A DNA stretch of 64,000 bases from Apiotrichum sp. Y4204 (taxonomy: Eukaryota; Basidiomycota; Tremellomycetes; Trichosporonales; Trichosporonaceae): positions 558,001 to 622,000 of the forward strand of contig JAMYHL010000019.1 in assembly GCA_025531455.1 (NCBI GenBank), in the 5' to 3' direction. A program made the position numbers and the translations under genes. Positions 13,031 to 25,100 of the stretch are shown here, one piece after another (position 1 is the first letter of the stretch; each line of letters starts with the position of its first letter). Below the pieces are notes generated by a model, which searched no databases, was not told the DNA's origin, and saw nothing but the letters and a program-made list of their open reading frames with translations.

Positions 13031-13392
13031 ATGGCGCGCATCGAGCTCATCGACGACGACGACCCCGCGCCCCGCCGTCCGCGGCCGGACGCGAGCGCGC
13101 GCCGGAACCCCGTAGGCGGCGACGTGGTTGCGAGCATGAAGCGCGGGATGCGCGCGAGCTCTGGTGGCTCCCGGCTGTGGATCCTTGGTGAGTGCTGAGA
13201 GTGGAGTACAGAACTGATGCCCCAATAGGCGGCGTCGCGCTCGTTCTCCTGCTCGTGCTCAACTGGGCGTGGCTTGCGCGCATCCACCGCCGTGTTAGCG
13301 CTGCCGGCGGGTGGAGCGCCGTGGCGTCCTCTGCGCTCGAGTGGTTCCAGTCCGGCGGCCCGGAGACACCTGCGCACCGCGGCGAGATGTGA
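13031..13392 (+). CDS. Small single-pass membrane protein, function unknown
   Basis: Two exons, 13031..13187 and 13229..13392, give 106 residues; the 41-nt intron splits a Gly codon (G|GC). Seen: an acidic start MARIELIDDDDP, an Arg/Pro-rich stretch, then one hydrophobic segment at about residues 50-67 (WILGGVALVLLLVLNWAW) followed by a short basic stretch RIHRR and a 35-residue tail. This is the shape of a small type II or tail-region membrane protein, perhaps in the ER or Golgi. I do not recognise the family. Support for the gene comes from clean splice signals, an ATG in good context (CACACCATGG) and consistent coding composition. Confidence 0.7.
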
Positions 13393-13631
13393 TGGCTACA
13401 GATGGCCACTCGTCTTCGATCTTCGAGTCTTCGCAGCACGCTCTTCGCCCTTCTTGTGCTATCGTCTCCACCCTACATACGACTCTGTGACTCACGCGCG
13501 CTCCGAACCCCCATACGAGGCTGTACCCTTCCAGCCTCTCCCAGCGATCCCTCCGCCTGTCAATGTCCAATCCCACTGCATTGGAGTAGCGCATACATCT
13601 AGATGTGTAATGAAATGTACTATACAACGTC

Positions 13632-15947
13632 CTATTTCTCCACCACGTCCCGGCAGTTACGCGTGACCGCGCGTGCGAGGTCCTTGAACCGGCCGAGATA
13701 CTCCTTCTCCTCGGGTGCCGAGGCGGGGAGGAGGCGTTCCGCCGCGTCCGTCACGTCCTTTGCGAGCTCGATGCGGTCGGCGACAGCCCGCCGCTCGGAC
13801 CGCGTCAGGTCGTCTGGGCGCACGGCGCGGGCCACGAGATCAATCTCGTTCTCTCCGCCCTTCTTCTTCTCCACCCGCGGGATTATCCACCACTGCTCCT
13901 CCCCATAGTAATCCAGGATCGCGAGCGCCTCGCGTACCTGCTTCAGCCCGCACGCTACCGCGGCCTTGATAAGCGTGGACATGGCGAGCGGGTCGGCGCG
14001 GTGCGCCGCAGGCGGGATCCAAGGCCGGCGGCGGGCGTCGGTCGAGCGCCCGTTCGGCGGGGTGAAGCGGTACGGCTCGATTTGGGTCTTGGACTTTGCG
14101 CCCCGCTCAACGCCCAGCGGGAGGTGCACCATGCGGCGGAAGAGGGCCAGTGCCGCCTCCCAGTCGGCGCTCCACCGGGCAGCGCGCAGCGCAGCATGCC
14201 ACACATCCACCGGCCATCCGTCCTTGCCCGTTGGGGGCTGGTACATGTCCATGACGCTGCGGACGGCGTTGATATCACGTGCGTTGGAGAAGACGTAGAT
14301 TGCCGCGCGGAGGGCGGGCAGGTCGAGATCCGCCTGTAGGCTGCGCGTGTCGATAATGAGGTGTGTGTAGTGCGCTGCAACGGAGCGGTTCTGCGAGCGC
14401 GAAAGGAGCGACATGAGCGTGGTGGCTGAGCGCACGTTGAGCTTGAAGCGCGGGAGGTTGGCGTATATTGCCGGAAGGTCAGGCACGCTAGCGCTCTCCG
14501 GGTTGGCAGTGACGCTTGCGACGCGCGGCGAACGCGGTGACGGGAGGCCCCAGAAGGACGAGATGAGGTCCTCCATGAGGCGCTGGTCCGAGACGCGGCC
14601 CACAGCCAAGCACTGCAGTGCGGCAAGCACCAGGTCCTCGTCGAGGCGGCGGCCGCCCTTGGCCTTGCCCGGTCCGCAGAACTGGCGCACCGCCTGGTCA
14701 AAGTAGGCCTTGGCGGTAGGGCCGATATCAACGTCCGGCAGGGCTGCGGCGCTAATGTCGCCGGTCTTGGAGCGACGGAAGGCAGCAAGGTTCTTCGCGG
14801 TCATGAGCATGACGGTGTACGTGACTTCCGTGGGGGCGAGGGGTCCCTCGGTGTCCATGGCGATAAAGACGCGCTTCATCTCCTCCCACATGCCGAATCG
14901 CCCCAGGAACTTGAGGTACGCGTTTGTCGGCGAGACATTCACCTCGTTCGTGTCGACCTCGGGCTCCTCGGCCTCTGGCGACTTGAGCGGCCATTCGAGG
15001 TCTGCCGCTGAGAGGCCCACATCCTCGTCCTCCTCTGCAGGCTGCGATTTCCGCATCACCATGCCAATGTGCTGCTGTGACTGCTCGTAGATCAGCCGCA
15101 CGCGGTCGATCGTCAGCTTCTCCGGCCGGTTCAGCGGCGTAAACTGCCCCGCGGGGATCGCGTCGTGCGCAATACCAGCGTACGCGTTGAGAAGGGTGGT
15201 ATATGTCCTTGCGTTGGGTTGCACGCCGCGCTTCTTCATCTGAGTCGTCAGCTACCGTGGCGGAGAATCCCTACGGCTACTCACCTGGTTATAAGTCTTC
15301 CACATCACAGAGTACTTCCTCTCGCGGCCAAGCAGCGCAAGCACAAGGTTCCAGACGGAAGCATTCACGCTTTCCCGGGGAAGCTCAGCAACCATGGCGA
15401 TGACCTCGTCGACCTGCTTGGTAGTGAGGGGCGACTCGTGGCTTGAGATCCACTTCTTGACGCGCTCCGACGACGAGTAAGGCGACGGCCCCCGCGGCCT
15501 CTCGCCCTTCTTCGCAGACGCCTTTTGTTCATTCTTCTTTTCAATGTAAAACTGATCACGGTCGCGACGGGTGTTGAAGCGCGGCCCTGCGAACCGCGAG
15601 TCGGAGAGGCCCCAGCTCGGCCGCTGTCCGCCGCCTCCTGGCCCGCGCTCACTGCGTTCATTGCGTTCGCTGCGGTCGTAGCGCTCGCTGCGTTCCCGGT
15701 CGCGTCTCGGCGCAGGAGCAGGCGCATCAAACATGCTCAAGTCTGTGATCGTCGTGGTCCGCCCCGAGGCGACGTTCTCCCGCAGCCTGCGCCGCTGCAT
15801 CTTCTTGTAGCTCATGCGCGATGGCCCCGCATCGTCGGTGTAGGCGCGTACCGAGAAGGCCGAGAGGGCAGAGGCCGCGAATGTCGGAGTGGCCGAGAGC
15901 GACCCGGCCAGAATGCGATGCTGTGCGTTCCGAGCAAGAGAAAGCAT
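13632..15947 (-). CDS. Mitochondrial pentatricopeptide-repeat (PPR) protein
   Basis: Exons complement(15285..15947) and complement(13632..15239) encode 756 residues; the 45-nt intron falls between codons (YNQ|MKKRG). Seen: an N-terminal mitochondrial presequence rich in Arg, Ala and Ser without acids (MLSLARNAQHRILAG...). Next comes an Arg/Glu/Ser-rich low-complexity stretch (about 75-105). Then several helical-pair repeats, for example VWNLVLALLGRERKYSVMW, GVQPNARTYTTLLNAY, TNAYLKFLGRFGMWEEMKRV and VWHAALRAARWSADWEAAL. PPR proteins bind organellar RNA and act in its stability, processing or translation; the specific target cannot be read from sequence. The start codon is the first in frame before the presequence. 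Divergent from the kinase gene. Confidence 0.87.
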
Positions 15948-16658
15948 GCTTGGTGACGCTTTGTTGAAAGATGGGATGATAGAGAAGAGACTGGAAGATG
16001 TGGTCCACAGTTGTCGCCGCCGGGTTCCAACTTTTTGGACAGATCACGTGATGTCCGTCGGAGTTGAACGACAAGTCGGCGTCGATTGAGTTGGTGAGTG
16101 GGTGCTTGTCATCTTGTTCTTCTCAACACAATTACGCGCAATACATGCTTAGCCGGATGGTGGACGTACGACCGCGAGTCTCGACGTGGGCAGTGACGGT
16201 AGCTAACGACCTGTGGAGGACTGTAGGAAGCCGGACAATGGGAGCTCTCGGATCGCGGGTGAGCTCTTGACCTCCGTTGCATCGCGGGCACTGAGGATGG
16301 CGCCAATCGCGCGTCTTGACGACTGTGACGACTATCCAAAGTCAGGTAGAGGGAACAAGATGACTTTGTGGTACTGATCGCTGCTGAAACAAAAAGGAAG
16401 GGAACGTACCGAAAGTCGAGATGGTTCTCAGCCCTTGGGGTGGGAGAAATGTGATCTTTACGCGACTGTCTTCTCTCTCCCACGCTTTCCGGCTCTTCTA
16501 ACTCTTCTCACCGCGCAGTCGCAGTCGGTTTTTGCACTGTATTGCTCGCCTTCCTCGCGCGCGCAGAGAGTATAATACAAAGTATACATAGCTTGGTAAG
16601 CGTTGATTTCTGTCTTCCCCACTCCTACTCTACCCATTCTCACCTTCTCCCTTCTCCC

Positions 16659-16680
16659 ACTCTCTCTCTCTCTCTCTCTT
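16659..16680. repeat. CT dinucleotide microsatellite
   Basis: About ten CT units in a pyrimidine-rich stretch about 470 bp before the kinase start codon. A similar CT run precedes the unknown gene at 51077. CT-rich stretches are common in fungal promoters and leaders. Confidence 0.85.
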
Positions 16681-16785
16681 GTCAAACAATCTCCTCCCTC
16701 TTGTTCTTTCCCTTCTTTCTTTCTTTCGTTTATTCTTATCACTTCTTCATCCACTCACTCGTCTATCCGTTTTTGGCATCATCTC

Positions 16786-17052
16786 TTGAATCGTCCTCGA
16801 ATCGCCAGTTGTCCTCGAATGTGACCCTACCCACTGCTTGACTCTCTCCCCGAATCTACGAATAAATGACTCGCCCACTTCGAATCTCTGAATCAAGTTG
16901 AATGACGTTCCCCTTGACTCTCTGAATCTACCTGACTCTCTCGACTCTCCCCGAATCATCTGACTCGCCCCACTCCCCATCTGAATCCCCGAGTTCTCGA
17001 ATGAGAATCGCCTCTTCCCCTCTTGCCGCTTGAATCTTGGAATCCTGAATCG
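16786..17052. repeat. GANTC pentamer cluster upstream of the kinase gene
   Basis: I count about twelve GAATC and six GACTC pentamers on the plus strand in about 270 bp, against roughly one expected by chance. Spacing is irregular (8 to 30 bases), so this is not a simple tandem repeat. It ends about 95 bp before the kinase ATG. Role unknown; it could be a degenerate minisatellite or an array of binding sites. Confidence 0.7.
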
Positions 17053-17147
17053 CTGTGTTCCTCTCGCGTTCTTCTCTCGTCTAGGTGATTGAAGCGCTAC
17101 CACCCTCCTCCTCTACAAGAGTCCACACCTGTCTTCCCTCAACCGGC

Positions 17148-18941
17148 ATGACTCGTCTTCTGGACTCTATCCAAACCCCTCGAGGTCAACTCACCCGAGT
17201 AGGAGGATGGGAGCTTGGGGAAACTCTGGGTCGTGGTGCATATGGTAAGTTTGCCACCTTCCTTCACTCATTATCTCAGCACATGTTCGTCGCGCCACCC
17301 ACATTGTCACTGGACGGCAGGCCGCCTGCAAGATCTTGCCCGCCCTTCATGGCAGCCCCGGAATCGGGCCGCCCGACTACAACGATGTAATCGACGCCGT
17401 CGAGGCCCACAAGGAGCTCGTCCTCCTCAAGGCATTTGCGGGCGCCAAGATCCCGGGCATCGTCGGACTTGAGGGCATGTTGGAGGAAGGTGGTTGGAAG
17501 TAGGTCTACCGTAATGGCAACATATCCTAATATCAAGTTACATCTTCCTCACCATTCTTCCCACATGCCTTTCGAGACTACCGAAGAGTACCATGACTGA
17601 GCACCAGTTTTGCCGATTCTGGGCAGAGCTGCTTCGCACAGTGGAAGCTCTGCACAAACTTGGCGTCAGCCATGAGGATCTCAAGCGCTCCAACATCATG
17701 GTCGACATTCGAGGCAAAGAGCTGCATCCGGTCCTTGTCGACTTTGGCTTCAGTCACTTCAGACCGTTTGGAGGCACGGTTCGCAGCCTGGGTGGCACAT
17801 TTGACTACTCCAGCCCTTTGAAGATGGCGGTGAGGACGTCGTCTTGACTCTCAGCTGACATGCAGGAAATAGAGTATGACCCACAGCCCAACGACATCTG
17901 GTCTCTCGGAATCACCTTCCTCAAGAGCCGCGGCTACCCTCATCCCTATCTGGACGCTGCCGACTACGAGGGAAACTCTACACAGCGGTGTAGGGAGCGT
18001 GTTGTTCTCGGTCAACCCGTGTGGTCCTGGAAGAGGACAGACGTTAGCCACCAGGGTCTCGCCGACTTTGTCAAAGGGATGCTCATCCGCGACCCGAAAA
18101 CTAGGCTCAGTGTAAGCTGCCCAGGCCATATCGTCAGCTGACCTACAGGCTTCCCAACTGGTGAACCACCCGTATCTGACCAAACATGTGAAGAAGATGC
18201 CGCCCGAGATCCCCCTTCCTCCAAGCCGCCTGAGCACCAAAGCAATGCGACCAGTCGCCCCTTCTGTTCTGCAGGACATTCTCTTCCTTGCCTTTGTTGC
18301 CGGTCACTTTCAGCTTTGTGAAACCCCGAGGAAAATCGAAAAGCGTCTGTATGGACGTACACCCTGCTGGGAGCAACAGATGGCCACCATGCTATCTGGG
18401 TGGGAGAAACAGGCAGACTTAGAGTGGATTGACCAGGAAGTCACTTACGCCAAGGTCGGGGGATGTGTTGATGCCTCTCAAGGTTAGCTATCGTGCTTCT
18501 ATACCAGCTGACAAACAGGGCCAGCCCGCCACTCTCGTACCCGCCAACCTCTCAAGGAGATCTTCCTAACGCCAACGGTGAGTGACCTCGCCCACCAGTT
18601 CCTTACCACAGCCTCCCAACCACCGCATTTTCAACGATCACGACGCTCGGTATGCCGGCAACGCGTCACCGGCACCCAAGACTCCCTCTACTCCTCCCAA
18701 CAAGATTCTTGTGCGCACTGTCAACATTCCATCCGTCAGAGCCAAGCGTCCCAAGACCTACGGGTTCGGCCGGACGCGCCCACACCCGGTGAAAGTAGGT
18801 TACTCCCGCCTGACCGCTAACCTCCAGCCTAAACCCACGACACAGGAAAGGGAGACTGCCTCTCGCATCCCACACCTCATGCAGCCCAAGCCCATTCGTG
18901 CTGTTCCCCCTCTCCCCATTGCTGTCAATCGGCGAATTTGA
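17148..18941 (+). CDS. Divergent protein kinase, non-RD type
   Basis: Seven exons: 17148..17244, 17280..17499, 17538..17829, 17866..18111, 18149..18482, 18519..18577, 18612..18941; 525 residues if read through a possible 33-nt in-frame intron at 18796-18828. Seen: the Gly-rich loop GRGAYAHV (28-35) has Ala for the third Gly; Lys50 sits in AACKIL. The catalytic loop is HEDLKRSN (151-158), with Asp153, Lys155 and Asn158 kept but Arg of HRD replaced by Glu. DFG is at 174-176. The activation segment has GGTFDYSSP, and the F-helix region is NDIWSLGITF. Key catalytic residues are present, so activity is plausible. The C-terminal 200 residues are basic, Pro-rich and unmatched. The family within Ser/Thr kinases is not recognised. 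Convergent with the UNC80-like gene. Confidence 0.85.
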
Positions 18942-19152
18942 ACAGTTTCTTGATGGACTTTGGTCCCACCATGTCCCTCCTTGCGTCGCCCTATTCATTC
19001 CTAAACACCCTTCATTCACACACACCATCACCCGGTCCGTACTTCATACACTAAAGAGATACATAACACGTCATGTCATACATGTTCCGTCCACCGCGGG
19101 TGTTAGCAGCGGCCTACAATCGGATCGGTATCGTGAGAAATAAGCAAGGTAT

Positions 19153-22100
19153 CTAATGGAACTGGGATATGCTGAGGGTCGGTACGGCGATCGCCTCGGC
19201 GGGGCCGTCACCTTCCTTCGGGAGCTTGAATGTCTGGAAACTCGGCTCGTCGTACGGCCGCTGCAGCGTAAACGAAAAGCTGGGATGCTCGGCGTCGTCG
19301 TCCTCCTTCTCGACGGCAGTGTAGAAACTACCGTCCTTGTCGTCACCACTCTTCTCGTCCTGTTCCGCAGGCGCGAGGTTGGCCGCCGTCCACTCCGTGA
19401 GCACGTCATTCTTCTCGGCAGTGGCGACGCTCGGAGGGTTGAACACGTCGTGAAACTCCTCCTCGACCAGCAGCTTGGTCTGCTCCGTGATCGCGTGCTG
19501 CGTGTCAATAAAGCTGACTTTACCAAAGCACTCAGCTAGTTAGTACTCACCAAAGCCTCGGGCTGGTTCCATACCGTGAGGACGGGCTCCTCTTCGCCGG
19601 TATCGTAGCCATACACGGCCATGACGGTCGCCACGGTGCGGCGCGCATGCGCCACAATGCTGGGGTTTACGAGACGGATGTCCTTGAGCGCCGAGCGGCG
19701 GGGATCCCGCAGACCCACGGAGCGCAGCGCGGCGTTGGCGGTCGACGCGAGCTGGTTCGCGGGGCCGAGGAGGTGGACAATGGTGGGGTGCGCACTCTGT
19801 GAATCCAGCGTACGCGCGGGGATACTCGACGGGAATCGGTTCTGGCGGGAATCGGGGAACACGTCGAGGGCGGGACGGGACGCGCGGCGGGCCGAGAGAT
19901 CCGCGAAACTGGGGCGAATAGGTGAAGGGCCGATGGAATCGCGGGGGGACGTGGCCGAGCCGCCGGAGGCGTTGCGCAGGCGGGTAGCTGGCGTGGCGGG
20001 GGAGAGGAAGGGGCCGGAGCTCGCAGAGAGGTTTCGCTGGTGGCCGCGGATAGGGGTGCTGTGGTCGGAGTTTGGCGTGATGGGGGTAGTGGAGATTGAG
20101 AGGCCCGGGCGCGCAGACGGACGGCGTACATGACCCGATAGTGAGCGGCTGGGAGAGTGGCCGATCGGGGATGGGCGAGGTCCGTCGCTGGCGACCGACG
20201 ACCGACGACTACGGGAGTCATCGTCGTCATCGTGCATCTTCGCGAGGGCGGTCTGGATGCGCAGTCGGCAGTCTATGTGAAGAGGGGTGCGGTGCAGGAC
20301 GAGGAGCTCGAAGAAGCTCCACATCATCCAATCCACAACGCGAGGCCGGCCGAGGGGCATATAGAAGAAACGCCCGTCACCGTCGGCCATCGTCTTGAGC
20401 ACCTCGGTGGCAATGTAGCTCCACAGACCCGGGACAGCTGAGACACACTCCGGCGCGCGGAGCACAATGACCTTGACAATCTGAAGGGAGAGGAATGCGG
20501 TCGCTGCGAGCGCAAGCGGCGTGTCGCTTGTCTTATTGCCGCGCGACACCCGCGCCAGAGGATGCAGGACAATGCGAAGCATACGGATCCAGAAGTTGGT
20601 GTACGCCTCGTCGCGATTCACGTCGCGGGGCTTGTCAAGAAGCAGGACCAGGGGGAGGGTAACAGACGCCAGAAGACCAGGACTGGACCCGACGCTCTCG
20701 AGAACGTCGAGCGTCTCGCTTCCCGGGAGGAAGACGCTCGCGGCAAGCAACTCGACTGCAGCAGTGCGCACGGGAACGATGAACGCCATGCTTTCCTCGG
20801 ACGCAAACGCCAGCATGCGGATCACTGGCGCAACATACTCGTGGGTCACGAGTGTGGCGGTCTGCAAGGGGAGGTCATAATGTGAGCGCACAATCAAATC
20901 CGTGATCGAGCCGAGAACGCCTGAAAAGTCGACGGTGGCAAGGCTCTGGCGGTAGGTCGGAGCGATATCGCGCAAAAACTCGGCAGGATACCGACCGGCA
21001 AGATGCGTGCGCGTGAGGGAACCCAGAACCGAGGATGCGACGTAGCTGATAGGACCTGTCTGCGTCTGGAGCAACGCAAGGACGATGTCAAGAAGACGCC
21101 GCGTAGCATGTACGCTCATCGAGCATCCGTGCTTGACAGCCGCATCGACCAGGAGGACGTATTCCTCATTGGCACGGCTCCAGTTGGGAGCGGTAGTCTC
21201 TTCACCAGGTAGAAGACGCAGCATGTACTGGTCGTCGCCGAGCTTTTCCTTGTGGATGAACCTGCCTATGGCGTCTACACCGTCTGGAAGTAACTCCTTG
21301 CTCGCTCGGTCCGTCATGTACGGCACAAGGACGGCGAAAAGTCTCATAAGCTTGAGAGCGCGCGGGGATCCGGCATTAACGGCAATGACGGTGACGAGAA
21401 GGCGAATGATGTTGTCCCGAGGGAAGAGGAGCGGGTCCAGGTTGAGATGGACTGCCTTGTGGGCGTGGCGTTCTTCTGCCGAAGACCGGAGCTGGGAGAG
21501 GGACACCGCCGCGCCGGAGCTCATCATCTGCATGAGAGCATCCACCTCCTGCCTGTCGTTCAGCCCTCGAATACCGGAAGCCACTCCCGATCGGGGACCA
21601 TTCGGAACCGCCAGCGCCGCGAGGAGATTGTACGCTGCCTCCGGGTCCACCGGATCGTCCGCCAGAGCCAGACACGTCTGGTATACAAAGACATCTCTGT
21701 GAATGCGGTAAATGCTCCGCATGGCGTACTCGATACAGTCCTTGATCGGGACGTGCCCGTAGACGTAGGTCTCGTAGACGACACGCATGATGTTGAGGAA
21801 GCCGATTGAAGCAAACACACGACGGAAGCGTACCGCGCACACGGAAATTGCTCGCATCGCCTGCGTTGCAACGATAATGTCGTTGCGTCCGTGGAGCGCA
21901 AGGACCATCGAAATGTTGTTGAGGAAGTGGCGGAATTCGGCGCGGTCATTGTAGTTTGAGTTGAGTCCGGTGAACAGCTGGACCACGAGCCCGAGCCATG
22001 CACGCGCGAATGGCAGGTGGACAAAGGATCCCTGGACCTGAAGATTGAAAAGCAGCTTCTTGATCAGATACACGTCTCGCGGGTTAACACGCAACAGCTC

Positions 22101-25100
22101 AATCAGGAGCACGAGCTGTGCCGTCTGAATGGCGAGGTTGTCATTCTGCCATGGCTGGTGGAGCTTGAATCCTGCCCCGTCTTCGTATACGGATCCGGGG
22201 AGAAGAACCTGCTCCGCCTTGGACTTGCGAATGTCGCGAAGCGACATCTCCGACACACGCGGAACGACCCGGCAGATGGTGCTCAGAATACGCTGCCAGT
22301 AGGGAAAGTGCGGGTTGTCACGGACCGAAACCTTGAGGTATCCCACCAGGGAGTTGATCACCGCATGTGCGAAGCTCGGCGTCGTCTGCGCAACGTCCAT
22401 GTTGATGCGCTTGATGATGTTCTCAAGCTCGAACGGCAGGGCGTCATTGATCGGCCGAATGAGAGCACGGGGATCCTCACGTTCCACCATGTGCACGAGC
22501 TCGTAGGATACCATGGCGACGTTGATGTCATCCGAAGTGTAGAGCACCCGGCCCTGCTGGTTGATGAGCTTGACGAGAATCGGTGGAAGAACTGGTCTGC
22601 GGGCCTTGATATTCGCATTGCCTGAGCTATTGGAGATGGTTCGCTTCAGTGCCGTCGACGGCTTTGGATCCGAGCCTGGCGGCGGTTTACCAGCAGTGTC
22701 TAGTTCGTTCATCGACTCATTCAGTTCCGAAAGGGGGATGAGGGTAACCGGAATGCGCTCGTAATCCGCCACAGACATGTTCTTCTCCTCGTTCCATCCC
22801 AGCTCCATGAGACGCTGGCGAAGCTCTAGAGGGAGCGACCGGCCGTACTTCTGCAATGCCTGGTCGAGCGCGTCCTGGGGTACCACCCACTGTTCCGAGC
22901 CCATTTCCGTAGCGACAAACTCGAACACCTTGCCCGGAAACTTGAAAACGCCTCGATCTCCAGCGATCGTGTTCTGCTTGCGAAGCTGGTATCGGAATCC
23001 GTAGAGCATGGCGAGTTTGAGGAGCGTGCGATTCGGAGAGCTCGAGTCGGTTGACCGGAAGAGCTCGTTCAGAACAAGAGTGTGCAGAATGTCTGGGATC
23101 TGTTCGGCGCACTTGGTGAGGAGGAAAGCGAGCTGTATATTCGGTTCGCGAGGAAGGGAGAAGCGCTCCCACAAAGGAGGCAGCATGGATCTCCAGTCTT
23201 GCTCTGCCACACTGGCCTGAACGGTCACGAGAAGAGTGGTGAGAGAGTTGATGAACGTCCTGTCGATCACACTGAAGCGGGGGAGGAAGAAGTCTTTGTC
23301 GTCCACGCTGAGAAGGTCACGCAGCGTGGACACCTGGTCATCATCCGCCGGCGAGGACGGTAACCATGCGGACCGTGGAATCTCCGCATCTCGCACAAAC
23401 CACGACACGGCGAGCCGGACGGCAGCGGTACGCTTGATGACCTTGGACGCATTTCGCAGCGCGGTGAACAGCTGGCAGCATAGGGAACGGTAGCTCATAG
23501 GCAGCGGGGCCTGTCGCTCCTGGCGGGTTAGCGTGAGAGAACTTTCTTTTGACCCACTTCAATCTCAAGGGATGCCGCCAGACCTGTCTCGACAGTAGCG
23601 AGGAATGCGCGGAGGTTGTTCTTCGGCTCCTCGTCCGTCTTGAGAGACTGTAGAGCGAGGACGAGCTCGAGCATGGTGGCATATCTGCCCGGCTTGATGG
23701 CCACCTCGTTACGGTCGGACATCTTCTTCGCCGGCGCGCCAGAACCACCGGTGAGTACGATGATGACCATCTGGGGGTCGGCCTGCATCCAAAATGCGAC
23801 TGGTCCAACGAGCTTCGTCATCGTGTCAATGGTACGCAGCGGCGCGCGAAGCGACGAGAGCTGTTTGGCGGCGGAACATATAAAGAGGGGTTTGTAGAAC
23901 AGCTGAGGGTACTTGCGTGACAGCCAGGTGAGGAACGGTTTTACGTGTTTGTTCGCACCCGATGCGGGAGTGAGTCGCTGGAGGATATACGGCACACAGG
24001 CTGTTCCAAGGGCCGCGAGATCGGACTCAAGAAAGTAGCGCACCGCAGCCAGACGCTGAGTCATGGGATACGACGCGACCAGCTGCTCGGCGACCTTGTC
24101 CATTACTTCCTTCCTGCTTTCCTTGAGTAGCTGAAGAAGTCTCAAGTGAGCGGCGGCCGAGGCGGAGCGTTTTATAGAGTCGGAGAACGGATCGCTGTCA
24201 TCGATGGTATCCCCAATCCGTTTCAGCTCGATATCGAGGAGGACGGTCACATAGCCCATGACCAGGCTGGTTTCGTTGTTACCGATTGCGTGCGCGTCCT
24301 CGTATACAAAGTCTGCCGTGTCCGCCACCGAGGCAATGAGGTCGAGGTTGGACGTTCGCCGGATAACCGTCGACAGGGACGCGAAGAACTGGGTAGCTGA
24401 TAGCTCGCGGAGGCAGAGAACAACAGGGGCTGTCGCACGTAGTATCGGCGGGGGACTGTATCGCTGCCTGTCAGCAACACATCTGCTTTGCTTCACCCAC
24501 CTTGAGGACCGTACCGTCTCCAGCCAGGAGCCAGGTGGCTATCTCCTGATCCACAGATAGAGCTCTGCCCGCTGCCATCCACAAGAGCTCACGCTCCAGG
24601 GTATCGAGCTGGACCGACTTGTCGACGTCGTCTGGCACTTCTGAGAGGGTGTGTGTAAGAACTTTGATGATCTCGCCATTGCTGAGGTCAGAGAGGAGGT
24701 TGGCGACGATATCCTGCTGGGGGAGGCTGGGTTCTGGCGAGCTCTCGAGGGCGTGCAGGAGGCGAATCAGAGCGATGGCCACGGCGTCAAAGTCATCAGC
24801 CGTCATAGGGCGGACGGGCGGTTCTGGAAGCGCGGGGTCGCGCCGCAACATCTGGGAAAGGAGGGAGAGACCACGCGCGCGGAGCATCTTGTCGTTTACG
24901 AGCATGGCGCGGCAGAGCCACAGCCAGCGGTCGAGCTCCTCCTGTCGGATCAGCCATGACTCCTGTGGTCATACTCACATCAGCACTGTCTGTCGCCCAA
25001 TTGCGCACGACGGTGCCAAACACCTCGAGGGCCTGGATGCGCTCGGCATCCGTGGAGACGGAATCCTGCAGGAACGTCACCCCCAGCTCCGCAAGGATGG

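Larger units (their letters stand above)
15948..17147. other. Divergent intergenic region, PPR gene / kinase gene
   Basis: 1.2 kb without a supported gene. The right half, probably the leader of the kinase gene, is strongly pyrimidine rich, contains a CT microsatellite and a dense array of GAATC/GACTC pentamers listed separately. A TATAATA sequence lies near 16571. Confidence 0.5.

Noticed and set aside
13031..13392. A plus-strand gene continuing past 13392
   Set aside because: The stop at 13390-13392 ends the frame and the next frames have no splice continuation.
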